From Ralstonia sp. UBA689 (lineage in GTDB: Bacteria; Pseudomonadota; Gammaproteobacteria; Burkholderiales; Burkholderiaceae): DNA of 64,000 nucleotides. The position numbers and the translations under genes are program-made. A model generated the notes under the pieces. The model searched no databases. It saw only the letters and a program-made list of their open reading frames with translations, and had not been told where the DNA came from. Each line of letters begins with the position of its first letter. Position 1 is the stretch's first letter. Shown here one piece after another: positions 1-8,712 of this stretch. Location: assembly GCF_002298975.1 (NCBI RefSeq), contig NZ_DBMV01000039.1, positions 14,413 through 78,412 of the forward strand, given 5' to 3'.

Positions 1-666
1 GCACTGGCAGTCTGGGATTTGGCGCATTCGGCCGGTGCGGTGCCGGTGGACCTGCACGCGGGCGGCGCAGATTACGCCATCGGCTGCACCTACAAATACC
101 TGAACGGCGGCCCGGGTTCGCCGGCTTTCGTGTGGGTGGCTCCGAAGCTGCGCGAGCGCTTCTGGCAACCGCTGTCTGGCTGGTGGGGCCACGCGCGGCC
201 GTTCGCGATGGAATCGCGCTACGACGCCGGCGCGGGCATCGGCCGTTTCCTGTGCGGCACGCAGCCGATCACGTCGATGGCGATGGTGGAATGCGGCCTC
301 GACATCTTTGCGCAGACCTCGATGACCGCGCTGCGCACCAAGTCCCTCGCGCTGACCGATCTGTTCATCACGCTGGTGGAAACGCGCTGCGCAGGCTTCC
401 CGCTCACGCTCGCCACGCCGCGCGACCATGCCGTGCGCGGCAGCCACGTCAGCTACGAACACCCGAATGGTTATGCCGTCATGCAGGCGTTGATTGCGCG
501 CGGCGTGATCGGCGACTACCGCGAACCGCGCATCATGCGCTTCGGTTTCACGCCGCTGTACACGAGCTTTGCCGACGTGTGGGATGCCGTGGAAATCCTG
601 CGCGACGTGCTGGAAACCGGCACATGGCAATCGGCCCAATTCAACGAACGTACGTTGGTGACCTGA
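1..666 (+). CDS. kynU: Kynureninase, C-terminal part (5' end outside window)
   Basis: This PLP enzyme cleaves L-kynurenine to anthranilate and alanine in aerobic tryptophan degradation. The reading frame is open from base 1, so about the first half of the protein (family roughly 415 residues) lies outside the window. The fragment shows the conserved DLAHSAG segment and then CTYKYLNGGPG, whose lysine (fragment residue 32) is the expected Schiff-base lysine. The C-terminal small domain follows. The stop codon lies one base before the kynA start, so the two are cotranscribed. In related genomes kynB usually precedes kynU; it is not visible here. Confidence 0.93.
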   Translation, partial: ALAVWDLAHSAGAVPVDLHAGGADYAIGCTYKYLNGGPGSPAFVWVAPKLRERFWQPLSGWWGHARPFAMESRYDAGAGIGRFLCGTQPITSMAMVECGLDIFAQTSMTALRTKSLALTDLFITLVETRCAGFPLTLATPRDHAVRGSHVSYEHPNGYAVMQALIARGVIGDYREPRIMRFGFTPLYTSFADVWDAVEILRDVLETGTWQSAQFNERTLVT

Positions 667-667
667 G

Positions 668-1552
668 ATGACTGACACGATTCAACCCGCCCAGCCCGTC
701 GCATCGGGCTGCCCCGTGCACGGCGCCCAGGGCGAGCGCTGGCACAACGCACAGATGGATTTCTCGCAGTCGATGAGCTACGGGGATTACCTCGCGCTCG
801 ACCAGATCCTGAACGCGCAGCACCCGCGCTCGCCGGATCACAACGAGATGCTGTTCATCGTCCAGCACCAGACCACCGAGCTGTGGATGAAGCTGATGCT
901 GCACGAACTGCGCGCCGCGCGCGACTGCGTGCGCAACGACAACCTGCCGCCCGCATTCAAGATGTTGGCGCGTGTGTCGCGCATCATGGATCAACTCGTG
1001 CAGGCGTGGAACGTGCTCGCCACGATGACGCCGCCGGAATACTCGGCCATGCGCCCGCACCTGGGGCAGTCGTCGGGCTTTCAGTCGTACCAGTACCGCG
1101 AGATCGAGTTCATTCTCGGCAACAAGAACGCGGCGATGCTCCAGCCACATGCGCATCGCTCCGAGCACTACGCGCAGGTGAAAGCCGCGCTGGAAACGCC
1201 GTCGCTGTATGACGAAGCCGTGCGCTACATGGCGCGCCACGGCTTCAGCTTCGATGCAGACTGCGTCGAGCGTGATTGGTCGCGCCCGGTCACGTACAAC
1301 GCTTCGGTGGAAGCCGCGTGGCTGGAGGTCTACCGCGACCCGACGCACCACTGGGAGCTGTACGAACTGGCCGAGAAGTTCGTCGACCTGGAAGACGCCT
1401 TCCGCCAATGGCGCTTCCGCCATGTGACCACGGTGGAGCGCGTGATCGGCTTCAAGCGCGGCACGGGCGGCACCGAAGGCGTGGGTTACCTGCGCAAGAT
1501 GCTGGACGTGGTGCTGTTTCCGGAGCTGTGGAAGCTGCGCACCGATCTGTAA
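668..1552 (+). CDS. kynA: Tryptophan 2,3-dioxygenase
   Basis: This cytoplasmic haem enzyme opens the indole ring of L-tryptophan to N-formylkynurenine, the first step of the kynurenine route. The 294-residue protein has normal length for the bacterial family. The distal-pocket histidine sits in FIVQHQTTELW (about H67). The proximal haem ligand is in FRHVTTVERVIG (about H252), and the GTGGTEGVGYL substrate loop lies near the C-terminus. The ATG follows the kynU stop after one base, implying translational coupling. The order kynU-kynA differs from the pathway order but is common in this group. The gene ends 10 bp from the convergent IclR-family gene. Confidence 0.97.
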   Translation: MTDTIQPAQPVASGCPVHGAQGERWHNAQMDFSQSMSYGDYLALDQILNAQHPRSPDHNEMLFIVQHQTTELWMKLMLHELRAARDCVRNDNLPPAFKMLARVSRIMDQLVQAWNVLATMTPPEYSAMRPHLGQSSGFQSYQYREIEFILGNKNAAMLQPHAHRSEHYAQVKAALETPSLYDEAVRYMARHGFSFDADCVERDWSRPVTYNASVEAAWLEVYRDPTHHWELYELAEKFVDLEDAFRQWRFRHVTTVERVIGFKRGTGGTEGVGYLRKMLDVVLFPELWKLRTDL

Positions 1553-1562
1553 TCGATGCAGC

Positions 1563-2384
1563 CTACGCGGCGGGCTCGGTCACCTGGCCGAGTCTTGCCG
1601 CAAATTCACGCAGCGCGGGCGCAAGCTCGGTGCGGATACGCTCCGCATCGGCCGCTGTGTATGGCGCGCTGCAACTCACCACATAGGGCTCGCGCTGGCT
1701 GGGCACAAAGAAGGCCACCGCGCACGCGTGGATAGCCGGATGCCAGTCGCGCAGCGATACCGCATAGCCATCGCGCACGCCGGCCCTCACCGCATCGTCC
1801 GCCGCAGCGCCTTCGGCTGCCCATTGCGCGGGCTGCTGCGTGCGCAGTGCATCGTAGATGCGCTCGCGCCGCGCTGCCGACAGCGAGGCCAGATACGCCC
1901 GCCCCATCGAACTCGACAGCAGCGACAGCCGCGAGCCCACACCCAGCCCCGCCGACCCGCTCATCGCCGGGCTGTCGTGGCGGATCGTTTCCAGATAAAC
2001 CATGTCGAGCCGATCTCGCTTGCCCAGCGAGATCGACACGCCGTGCCGCTGCGCGAACGCGCTCATGTGCGGACGCGCAAGCTGCACCACATCGCTCGAC
2101 GCCAGGTACGCGAAGCCAAGTGCCAGCACGCCGGCATCGAGCCCGTATTTGCCGAGCGCCTCGTCATAGCGCAGGTAGCCGAGCGAGACCAGCGTGCCGG
2201 CCAAGCGGCTGACCGTCGCCTTCGGAAAACCCGTGCGGCGGACGAACTCCTGGTTGCCGAGCAGCGTGTCGCCAGGGCGGAACGCACGCAACAGCTCGAG
2301 CCCGCGCGCGAGCGCCGTCACGAAGTTCGGATCACCTTCGCGGCTGGTATCGAATTCGGGGTCGGGGAGACGGGTTGTGCTCAT
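1563..2384 (-). CDS. IclR-family transcriptional regulator
   Basis: A 273-residue regulator with an N-terminal winged helix-turn-helix (about residues 43-70, including TGFPKATVSRL) and a C-terminal IclR ligand-binding domain. IclR proteins typically sense small carboxylates and control degradation genes. It diverges from glutaryl-CoA dehydrogenase, and a perfect inverted repeat lies between the two starts, so it probably controls that gene and itself. The effector cannot be told from the sequence; glutarate, glutaryl-CoA or a related acid is an inference. It converges with kynA but shares no obvious control region with it. Confidence 0.9.
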   Translation of the reverse strand: MSTTRLPDPEFDTSREGDPNFVTALARGLELLRAFRPGDTLLGNQEFVRRTGFPKATVSRLAGTLVSLGYLRYDEALGKYGLDAGVLALGFAYLASSDVVQLARPHMSAFAQRHGVSISLGKRDRLDMVYLETIRHDSPAMSGSAGLGVGSRLSLLSSSMGRAYLASLSAARRERIYDALRTQQPAQWAAEGAAADDAVRAGVRDGYAVSLRDWHPAIHACAVAFFVPSQREPYVVSCSAPYTAADAERIRTELAPALREFAARLGQVTEPAA

Positions 2385-2445
2385 GGCAAAAAAGGCCTGG
2401 AAATCATCGTCGATTGCGCTATGATAGCTCTAAATTTCGAAACTG

Positions 2446-2464
2446 TGTTCCGTATCTCGGAACA
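2446..2464. promoter_or_regulatory. Perfect inverted repeat, candidate IclR operator
   Basis: Arms TGTTCCG and CGGAACA match perfectly around a 5-nt spacer (TATCT), in the 103-bp gap between the divergent IclR gene and gcdH. The repeat lies about 25 bp upstream of the gcdH GTG start and downstream of a possible TATGAT -10 box (2420-2425), a position that suits repression. Binding is inferred. Confidence 0.6.
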
Positions 2465-2487
2465 ACAAAATCTCGGAGACTACCGCT

Positions 2488-3681
2488 GTGACTGCTCGCA
2501 ATGCCTTCAACTGGGCCGATCCCCTGCTGCTCGACCAACAATTGACCGACGACGAGCGCATGGTGCGCGACGCCGCCGCATCCTATTGCCAGGACAAGCT
2601 GATGCCGCGCGTGCTGGAGTCGTTCCGGCATGAGAAGACCGACGCGTCGATCTTTCGTGAGATGGGCGAACTGGGCCTGCTGGGCCCGACCATTCCCGAA
2701 CAGTACGGCGGCCCCGGCCTGAACTACGTCAGCTACGGCCTGATCGCGCGCGAAGTCGAACGTGTGGATTCGGGTTACCGCTCGATGATGAGCGTGCAGT
2801 CGTCGCTTGTGATGGTGCCGATCTACGAATTCGGCAGCGAGGCACAAAAGCAGAAGTACCTGCCCAAACTGGCCACCGGTGAATGGATCGGCTGCTTCGG
2901 CCTGACTGAACCGAACCACGGCTCCGATCCGGCCTCGATGATCACGCGCGCCAAGAAGGTCGACGGCGGCTACTCGCTCTCGGGCGCGAAGATGTGGATC
3001 ACCAACTCGCCCATCGCCGATGTGTTCGTCGTGTGGGCCAAGCTGCCGGACGACAACGGCGAAGACCAGATCCGCGGCTTCATTCTGGAAAAAGGTTGGA
3101 AGGGCCTGACGGCTCCAGCGATCCACGGCAAAGTCGGCCTGCGCACGTCCATCACCGGTGAAATCGTGCTGGACGAAGTGTTCGTGCCGGAAGAGAACTT
3201 GATGCCAGGCGTGCGCGGCCTCAAGGGCCCGTTCACGTGCCTGAACTCGGCGCGCTACGGCATCGCGTGGGGCGCGCTGGGCGCTGCAGAAGCCTGCTGG
3301 CACATCGCGCGCCAGTACGTGCTCGATCGCAAGCAGTTCGGCCGCCCGCTGGCCGCCAACCAGCTCGTGCAGAAGAAGCTGGCCGACATGCAGACCGAAA
3401 TCACGCTGGGCCTGCAAGGCTGCCTGCGCCTGGGCCGCATGAAGGACGAAGGCACCGCAGCGGTCGAAATCACCTCGATCATGAAGCGCAACTCGTGCGG
3501 CAAATCGCTCGACATCGCCCGCGTGGCGCGCGACATGCTGGGCGGCAACGGCATCTCCGATGAATTTGGTGTGATCCGCCACGTGGTGAACCTGGAAGTG
3601 GTGAACACATACGAAGGCACGCACGACATCCACGCGCTGATCCTGGGCCGCGCACAGACGGGCATTCAGGCTTTCTTCTAA
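2488..3681 (+). CDS. gcdH: Glutaryl-CoA dehydrogenase
   Basis: This FAD enzyme of the acyl-CoA dehydrogenase family oxidises and decarboxylates glutaryl-CoA to crotonyl-CoA in lysine and aromatic degradation. The 397-residue protein has family length. The catalytic base is the glutamate of TYEGTHDIHAL (about E376). FGLTEPNHGSDP and KMWITNSP mark the flavin and substrate regions. The start is GTG at 2488 with GGAG a few bases upstream. The DdiYEGTHDIH-type C-terminal motif and overall sequence favour glutaryl-CoA over other acyl-CoA dehydrogenases. It diverges from the IclR gene, its likely regulator. Confidence 0.95.
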   Translation: MTARNAFNWADPLLLDQQLTDDERMVRDAAASYCQDKLMPRVLESFRHEKTDASIFREMGELGLLGPTIPEQYGGPGLNYVSYGLIAREVERVDSGYRSMMSVQSSLVMVPIYEFGSEAQKQKYLPKLATGEWIGCFGLTEPNHGSDPASMITRAKKVDGGYSLSGAKMWITNSPIADVFVVWAKLPDDNGEDQIRGFILEKGWKGLTAPAIHGKVGLRTSITGEIVLDEVFVPEENLMPGVRGLKGPFTCLNSARYGIAWGALGAAEACWHIARQYVLDRKQFGRPLAANQLVQKKLADMQTEITLGLQGCLRLGRMKDEGTAAVEITSIMKRNSCGKSLDIARVARDMLGGNGISDEFGVIRHVVNLEVVNTYEGTHDIHALILGRAQTGIQAFF

Positions 3682-4105
3682 TCGCGCTTTGTATTCCTGG
3701 GCGAGTTGATGCACACTCGTGCACGACTCGCCACACCCGTCGCCCCATCTCTCGCCCGTCCTGGGCACCGTTGTTCTCCTCCACTCGCGTTATACAAGTT
3801 TGCAAATGATGGGGATACGGCTCGCCGCATGAATCGGCCGTTGGTGCGCGTCTATGCTTCGCCCCAAGTGCCGGCGGATTGTTCAGCGGCACCTCCCTCA
3901 CACCGATAAAACGTGCGCGCGGTCCATACGCAGATTGCAGCGCAACGCGACACAAAAACCATCGCGAGACAACGGTCTGGAGAACGCCAGCGCGCGCACG
4001 CAGGCACCCGCACCGAAACCAAAACCAGAACAGGGCGCCTCACGCTGCCGACCACGCCGGACCACCCGGCGACCAGCGCGGAGCTCTGCCAGGAGACAAC
4101 CCACC
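3682..4105. other. Intergenic region upstream of the purine permease
   Basis: A 424-bp stretch between gcdH and the permease. Short open frames occur but none has a convincing ribosome site or recognisable product. I looked for a purine-type riboswitch core and did not see one. AGGAGA at 4091-4096 is the ribosome binding site for the permease. Confidence 0.6.
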
Positions 4106-5488
4106 ATGGCTGAACAGTCCATTCCGTCGGTGACGGAACTCGACGCCGCCGGCTTTGCCGACACGCGCGCTGTCGATCGTTATTTCCAGATCTCTGCGCG
4201 CGGCAGCACGCAAAAGCGCGAGGTCGTGGCTGGCATCACCACCTTCATGGCGATGGTCTACGCCGTGTTCGTCGTGCCCGGCATGCTGGGCAAGGCTGGT
4301 TTCGACACCAGTGCCGTGTTTGTCGCCGTGTGCCTGACCACCGCCTTTGGCTCACTGCTGATGGGCCTGTGGGCCAAACTGCCGATCGCCATCGGCTGCG
4401 CAATTTCGCTCACGGCCTTCATGGCCTTCGGTCTGGTGCTCGGGCAGAAGCTCTCGCCGGAAGTGGCGCTGGGCGCGGTGTTCCTGATGGGGGTGGTGTT
4501 CACGGCCATCTCGGCCACCGGCGTGCGTTCATGGATCCTGCGCAACCTGCCCTCGGGCGTGGCGCACGGCACAGGCATCGGCATCGGCCTGTTCCTGCTG
4601 CTGATCGCCTCCAACGACGTGGGCCTGGTAGTGAAGAACGCTGGCCCTGGCCTGCCCGTGCAACTGGGCCACATCACCGCCTTCCCGGTGATGATGTCGG
4701 TGCTGGGTCTGGCAGCCATCTTCGGCATGGAGCGCCGTCGCGTGCCGGGCGGCATCCTGATCGTCATCGTCGCCATTTCGGCGCTGGGCCTCATCTTTGA
4801 CCCGGCCGTGAAGTTCACTGGCGTGTTCGCCCTGCCGTCGCTTGCCGCCGCGGGCCATGCCTCGCTGATCGGCGCGATGGACATTCGCGGTGCACTCTCC
4901 GCCGCCGTGCTGCCGAGCGTGCTGGCGCTGGTGATGACTGCCGTGTTTGACGCCACCGGCACGATCCGCGCGGTGGCCGGCCAGGCCGGCCTGCTCAACG
5001 ACAAGGGCCACATCACCAACGGCGGCCGCGCCCTGACGGCCGATTCGCTCAGCTCGATCTTCTCGGCCTTCTTCGGCGGCGCTCCGGCAGCGGCTTATAT
5101 TGAATCGACGGTGGGCGTGGCTGCCGGCGGCAAGACGGGCCTGACGGCCGTCGTGGTCGGCGCGCTGTTCCTGGCGGTGATGTTCTTCTCGCCGCTGGCC
5201 GGCCTGGTCCCGTCGTATGCCACCGCCCCGGCCCTGATGTACGTCGGCCTGCTGATGCTCTCCAGCGTGAGCAAGCTGCACATGGACGACATGGTCGACG
5301 CGCTGGCCGGCTTGGTCTGCGCCGTGTTCATCGTGCTGACGTGCAACATCGTCACCGGCATCATGCTCGGCTTCTCCACGCTGGTGATCGGCCGCGTGGT
5401 GGCCGGCGAATGGCGCAAGCTGAACGTCGGCACCGTGGCGATTGCCGTGGCGCTGGCGGCCTTCTACGCTGGCGGCTGGGCGATCTGA
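4106..5488 (+). CDS. AzgA-type NCS2 purine permease (adenine/guanine/hypoxanthine)
   Basis: An inner-membrane proton symporter of the AzgA branch of the NCS2 family, which imports purine bases. From the ATG at 4106 the protein has 460 residues and about 12 to 14 hydrophobic segments. Family motifs include GITTFMAMVYAVFV near the N-terminus, the SSIFSAFFGGAPAAAYIES stretch and the glycine-rich GVAHGTGIGIGLFL. The frame is open upstream to 3854, but AGGAGA lies 10 bp before 4106 and the sequence starting MAEQS fits the family. No purine metabolism genes are adjacent. A strong terminator follows. Confidence 0.93.
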   Translation: MAEQSIPSVTELDAAGFADTRAVDRYFQISARGSTQKREVVAGITTFMAMVYAVFVVPGMLGKAGFDTSAVFVAVCLTTAFGSLLMGLWAKLPIAIGCAISLTAFMAFGLVLGQKLSPEVALGAVFLMGVVFTAISATGVRSWILRNLPSGVAHGTGIGIGLFLLLIASNDVGLVVKNAGPGLPVQLGHITAFPVMMSVLGLAAIFGMERRRVPGGILIVIVAISALGLIFDPAVKFTGVFALPSLAAAGHASLIGAMDIRGALSAAVLPSVLALVMTAVFDATGTIRAVAGQAGLLNDKGHITNGGRALTADSLSSIFSAFFGGAPAAAYIESTVGVAAGGKTGLTAVVVGALFLAVMFFSPLAGLVPSYATAPALMYVGLLMLSSVSKLHMDDMVDALAGLVCAVFIVLTCNIVTGIMLGFSTLVIGRVVAGEWRKLNVGTVAIAVALAAFYAGGWAI

Positions 5489-5517
5489 TCGCGCACTGAT
5501 CCGTCTTCACAAAAGAC

Positions 5518-5551
5518 AAACCGGCCAGACCCGCAGGGGCTGGCCGGTTTT
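5518..5551 (+). terminator. Intrinsic terminator of the purine permease
   Basis: An 8-bp GC stem (CCGGCCAG/CTGGCCGG) with a flanking A-tract on the left and TTTT on the right, 30 bp after the permease stop. Confidence 0.8.
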
Positions 5552-5597
5552 GCTTCGGCGCCGCGCGCTAGCGTTTGCGCGCACCAAAAACCAGCGC

Positions 5598-5625
5598 AAA
5601 AAACGCCCGGCACGAGGGCCGGGCG
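5598..5625 (-). terminator. Intrinsic terminator of the peroxiredoxin gene
   Basis: On the minus strand, CGCCCGGC pairs with GCCGGGCG and is followed by six T residues, just beyond the peroxiredoxin stop. With the preceding plus-strand hairpin it separates two convergent genes. Confidence 0.8.
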
Positions 5626-5649
5626 GCAATCACACTACCAAGGAGCCGG

Positions 5650-6288
5650 TTACTTGTTGGGCTGCGGCGTCAGGCGCAGGTACGGGCGCAATGCCTTGTA
5701 GCCCTTCGGGAATTTCTGCTTGATGACCTCTTCATCCTTGAGTGACGGCACGATGACGACGTCGTCACCGTCCTGCCAGTTGCCCGGCGTGGCCACGCTG
5801 TGGTATTCGGTCAACTGCAGCGAGTCGATCACGCGCAGCACCTCGTTGAAGTTGCGCCCCGTGGATGCCGGATACGTGATGATCAGGCGGACCTTCTTGT
5901 TGGGGTCGATCACGAACAGCGAGCGCACGGTAAAGGTTTCGCTCGCATTCGGGTGAATCATGTCGTAAAGCTGCGAAACCTTGCGGTCCGGATCGGCAAT
6001 GATCGGGAAATTGACGGTCGTGTTTTGCGTGTCGTTGATATCGTCGATCCACTTCTTGTGCGAATCGACCGGGTCCACCGACAGCGCAATCACCTTGACA
6101 TTGCGCTTGGCGAACTCATCCTTGAGCTTGGCGGTCAAGCCCAGTTCGGTGGTGCAGACCGGAGTGAAATCCGCCGGGTGCGAGAACAGCACGCCCCAAC
6201 TGTTGCCCAGCCACTCATGAAACTTGATGCGGCCAACGCTTGAATCCTGCTCAAAATCGGGGGCGATATCGCCCAAACGTAGAGACAT
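5650..6288 (-). CDS. 1-Cys peroxiredoxin (Prx6/AhpC-TSA family)
   Basis: A thiol peroxidase that reduces hydrogen peroxide and organic hydroperoxides in the cytoplasm. The 212-residue protein has the Prx6-type peroxidatic motif HPADFTPVCTTE with the cysteine at about residue 45, and the long C-terminal dimerisation domain typical of the 1-Cys subfamily. No resolving cysteine is evident. The chosen ATG (6286-6288) is preceded by GGAGG at good spacing, so the 17-codon upstream extension of the frame is rejected. It is monocistronic, with its own terminator. No OxyR site was identified. Confidence 0.95.
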   Translation of the reverse strand: MSLRLGDIAPDFEQDSSVGRIKFHEWLGNSWGVLFSHPADFTPVCTTELGLTAKLKDEFAKRNVKVIALSVDPVDSHKKWIDDINDTQNTTVNFPIIADPDRKVSQLYDMIHPNASETFTVRSLFVIDPNKKVRLIITYPASTGRNFNEVLRVIDSLQLTEYHSVATPGNWQDGDDVVIVPSLKDEEVIKQKFPKGYKALRPYLRLTPQPNK

Positions 6289-6571
6289 TGTGTCCTCCAT
6301 GCACTGATTGGGAACCACTATAGCCAGATTGCCATCCAACCAAAACGACTATAAATTCACAACAACATCACTTTTTGTCATTAGGCGCGGCATTTGCTGA
6401 CGAAAGGGTAGAAGGCATGCACACGTTGCCGGACAATCACCAAAGCTTGATCCATCGCAGCGTGCGCGACGTGGGCGCTTGAAGTTTCACAACACCCACA
6501 CATATGCTAGCGAATAAGCGCGTCAACCGATTGACGATTGATCTCCCCGATACACCGTAGGGTGCCCGACC

Positions 6572-6898
6572 ATGACGAACACATCCCCCAACCTGGCCGA
6601 ATCCGTCAATAAGGAGAAACTGATGACCGACGTGAAGACCGTTCTGTCCGACGCCGAAGCACTGCTCAAGCAAGCCGCATCCAGCAGCGGCGAAAAAGCC
6701 GCCGAACTGCGCGAGCGCGGCATGGGCCTGCTGCGCCAAGCCAAGGAAAAGGCGCAAGACCTGCAAGACGCCGTAGTCACCAAGAGCAAGGCTGCTGCAC
6801 GTGCAACCGACGACTATGTCCACGATCATCCGTGGCAGGCCGTGGGCGTGGCGGCGGGCGTGGGCCTGCTGATCGGCCTACTGCTCAACCGCAAGTAA
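6572..6898 (+). CDS. DUF883 family protein (ElaB/YqjD-like)
   Basis: A small 108-residue envelope protein of the ElaB/YqjD family. E. coli members are tail-anchored inner-membrane proteins linked to ribosomes in stationary phase. The N-terminal two thirds is charged and helical. The C-terminal segment from about residue 90 (VGVAAGVGLLIGLLLNRK) is a glycine-rich membrane anchor. A second in-frame ATG at 6623 has a better ribosome site (AAGGAG), so the true start may give 91 residues. The next two genes form a conserved trio with it. Confidence 0.85.
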   Translation: MTNTSPNLAESVNKEKLMTDVKTVLSDAEALLKQAASSSGEKAAELRERGMGLLRQAKEKAQDLQDAVVTKSKAAARATDDYVHDHPWQAVGVAAGVGLLIGLLLNRK

Positions 6899-7039
6899 TC
6901 CGCTGCATCTCTCCTGGCCGATGGCGCGCGCCAAACGGATCGCGCCATCGGCCAGTCGCATTCCGGCGCTCCCGCCCTGGGCATGGCGTGTGCTGCATTC
7001 ACGGTGGCACCGCTCGCCTCGTACCCTCCCGAAACCAAC

Positions 7040-7417
7040 ATGGCCGACGACACCAGCCCAAAGCTGTTCGCCTCCCTGAAGAACCTGGCCGGCACGGTCG
7101 TCTCGATGCTGCAGACGCGGCTCGAACTGGCGAGCGTCGAGCTGGCTGAAGAAAAAGACCGGCTGCTCGGCGCGGCCTTCCTCGGCATGCTGGCCGTGAG
7201 CCTGATCGGCCTGGCCATCATGACGCTCACGGCGCTGGTGGTCATCCTGTGCTGGGACACCTATCGCTGGCAGTCGCTGGCGATCATGGCCGCGCTGTAC
7301 GCGCTGGGCGCCGCGGCCTGCCTGTGGAAGGTGCGCGCGTCGCTGCGCAACGCGCCGCCGCTGTTCGAAGCCACGCTGGCCGAACTCGACAAAGACCGGG
7401 AGATCCTGCGCCGATGA
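7040..7417 (+). CDS. YqjE / phage-holin-superfamily membrane protein
   Basis: A 125-residue inner-membrane protein of the DUF1469/YqjE family. An amphipathic N-terminal helix rich in Glu (LELASVELAEEKDRL) precedes two transmembrane helices (about residues 48-75 and 82-102). The 'phage holin' family label is historical: no prophage genes are nearby, and the setting matches the chromosomal yqjD-yqjE-yqjK cluster. The ATG at 7040 is chosen over the longer open frame because MADDTSPKLF resembles family N-termini. The stop overlaps the next start (ATGA). Confidence 0.85.
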   Translation: MADDTSPKLFASLKNLAGTVVSMLQTRLELASVELAEEKDRLLGAAFLGMLAVSLIGLAIMTLTALVVILCWDTYRWQSLAIMAALYALGAAACLWKVRASLRNAPPLFEATLAELDKDREILRR

Positions 7418-7953
7418 CCGATCCGACCCAACCGACCCAGCCAACCTCGGCGCCCGACGCAGCGCCGGACCATGAACCTGCGCACAGCGCGCGCCACCAT
7501 GTCCGGCCGTCTCGCCGTGGCGACGCGGTGCGCCTGCCGCTGGCCGTGCGCAAGGAGCTGCTGCTCACACGTGCCGCGCTGGAACGCTACGACTACGCGC
7601 AGGCCCGCAACGACGTGCGCCGCGCCGCCGGCCACACCTTCAGCCTGGGCGGCCTCGGTACGCTGTTGCCGAGCCTGATCCGCCCGCTCGCCCGGCCCAA
7701 CAGCCTGATGCGCGCGCTGGGCATTGCGCGTGAGTATCCGTTGGTCGGCGCGGCCGTCTCGCTGGCCTATGCTGGGCTGCGTCGTACCGTCATCGGCCGC
7801 ATCGCGCGGCGGCTCGGCAAGGCGGGGCTGGTGGCCGGCGCCGCTTGGTGGGGCTACCGCAAGTGGCAGGAAGCCCAGGAGGACCACACTGGCGGCGGGC
7901 CCGAGGCGGCGCCCCCCGAAAAGACGGAGATCATCCCGGGCAGCACGTCCTGA
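7414..7953 (+). CDS. Conserved hypothetical protein downstream of YqjE (YqjK position)
   Basis: A 179-residue basic protein whose ATG overlaps the yqjE stop by 4 bp. The N-terminal 35 residues are Pro- and Gln-rich and look disordered. The middle (about 45-110) is helical and Arg-rich. A short glycine/alanine hydrophobic stretch near residues 140-150 (AGLVAGAAWWGYRKW) may touch the membrane. By position it corresponds to YqjK of the E. coli trio, but I cannot claim clear homology. An intrinsic terminator follows, ending the three-gene operon. Confidence 0.7.
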   Translation: MTDPTQPTQPTSAPDAAPDHEPAHSARHHVRPSRRGDAVRLPLAVRKELLLTRAALERYDYAQARNDVRRAAGHTFSLGGLGTLLPSLIRPLARPNSLMRALGIAREYPLVGAAVSLAYAGLRRTVIGRIARRLGKAGLVAGAAWWGYRKWQEAQEDHTGGGPEAAPPEKTEIIPGSTS

Positions 7954-7974
7954 AAGCACCCTGCAACAAAGACA

Positions 7975-8000
7975 AAGGCCGGAGCAATCCGGCCTTTTTT
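7975..8000 (+). terminator. Intrinsic terminator after the YqjDEK-like operon
   Basis: AAGGCCGG pairs with CCGGCCTT across a 6-nt loop and is followed by a T-run. The inverse strand also carries a short T-run, so it may serve the convergent gene at 8023-8400. Confidence 0.85.
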
Positions 8001-8022
8001 GCTTGTTTGCGGCAATGCGGTA

Positions 8023-8400
8023 TCAATGCAGCGGAATTGGATGCCGCCTACGCTCCCAACGGCGAGCCATGCTCTGACGCAGTGCGGCCAGGCCGTGCGG
8101 GTGTTCAATGGGCTGCGCAACGGGCGCCACTTCCGGTGCAACGGCGGGCGCCGTCACCTCGGTGTCATGCGTAACGCGCCGACGCCCATGCCACAGCAAC
8201 GCCCCACTGGCCGTCCAGCCGATCACGAACAGCGAATCGCCCACATGCATGAGGGAATCGGGCGAAGTGCCCACATGGAAGATGGCGCCGAGCATGTCGG
8301 CGGGAAGCTGCGCGCAGACCCACAGGAAGATCGCCGGGGCCGATGTAAAGACCCCGGGCTGCCACCATGGGTGTGCCATCTGAATCTTGTCGGTTTCCAT
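8023..8400 (-). CDS. Hypothetical protein, possibly membrane associated
   Basis: A 125-residue protein I do not recognise. From the chosen ATG (8398-8400), preceded by GGAGG, the first 70 residues contain aromatic and hydrophobic stretches (PAIFLWVCAQLP and a probable membrane helix in LFVIGWTASGALLW). A Val/Ala/Pro-rich linker follows, and then an Arg/His-rich tail. The good ribosome site and coding-like composition support a real gene. No function can be assigned, and neighbours give no hint. Confidence 0.6.
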   Translation of the reverse strand: METDKIQMAHPWWQPGVFTSAPAIFLWVCAQLPADMLGAIFHVGTSPDSLMHVGDSLFVIGWTASGALLWHGRRRVTHDTEVTAPAVAPEVAPVAQPIEHPHGLAALRQSMARRWERRRHPIPLH

Positions 8401-8659
8401 GGCGTCCTCCATCACATTTCTTCCAGTGATGCTTCGATGCTAAACAGGGTGCGCGCAAATGGCGACCCTCGCACCACTGAGTGGAATGCGGGATTCGTCC
8501 GACATGCGCAGCGCGCCGTGACGTTCGGCACCGTCTGTTCGGGCTAGGGGCCGCCCCGCATGGCACGCCAGCCGCGCCAGCACGCGCTGGCAGGAAACAG
8601 CGCGGCAACGCCATGAAAGATTTCGATGGAGATACACCTCATCCACTCATATGCACAAT

Positions 8660-8682
8660 GCATCAATGCATTGCATTGATGC
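8660..8682. promoter_or_regulatory. Perfect 11-bp inverted repeat upstream of the FetA-like gene
   Basis: Arms GCATCAATGCA and TGCATTGATGC are exactly complementary around a single T. The site ends 31 bp before the ATPase start, a typical operator position. It does not match the Fur consensus. The regulator is unknown. Confidence 0.55.
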
Positions 8683-8712
8683 CGTACCGTATGCAACACA
8701 CTCGCCCGCACG

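Noticed and set aside
2419..3768. Long open frame (449 codons) antisense to gcdH
   Set aside because: GC-rich third positions on the coding strand create open frames on the other strand; the translation is rich in His, Arg and Ala with no family pattern, and gcdH is certain.
3700..4105. Purine riboswitch before the AzgA-type permease
   Set aside because: No conserved three-way-junction core was found in the 424-bp region.
7040..7417. 'Phage holin' family protein as sign of a prophage
   Set aside because: The family name is historical; the gene sits in a chromosomal yqjD-yqjE-yqjK-like trio and there is no other phage gene nearby.
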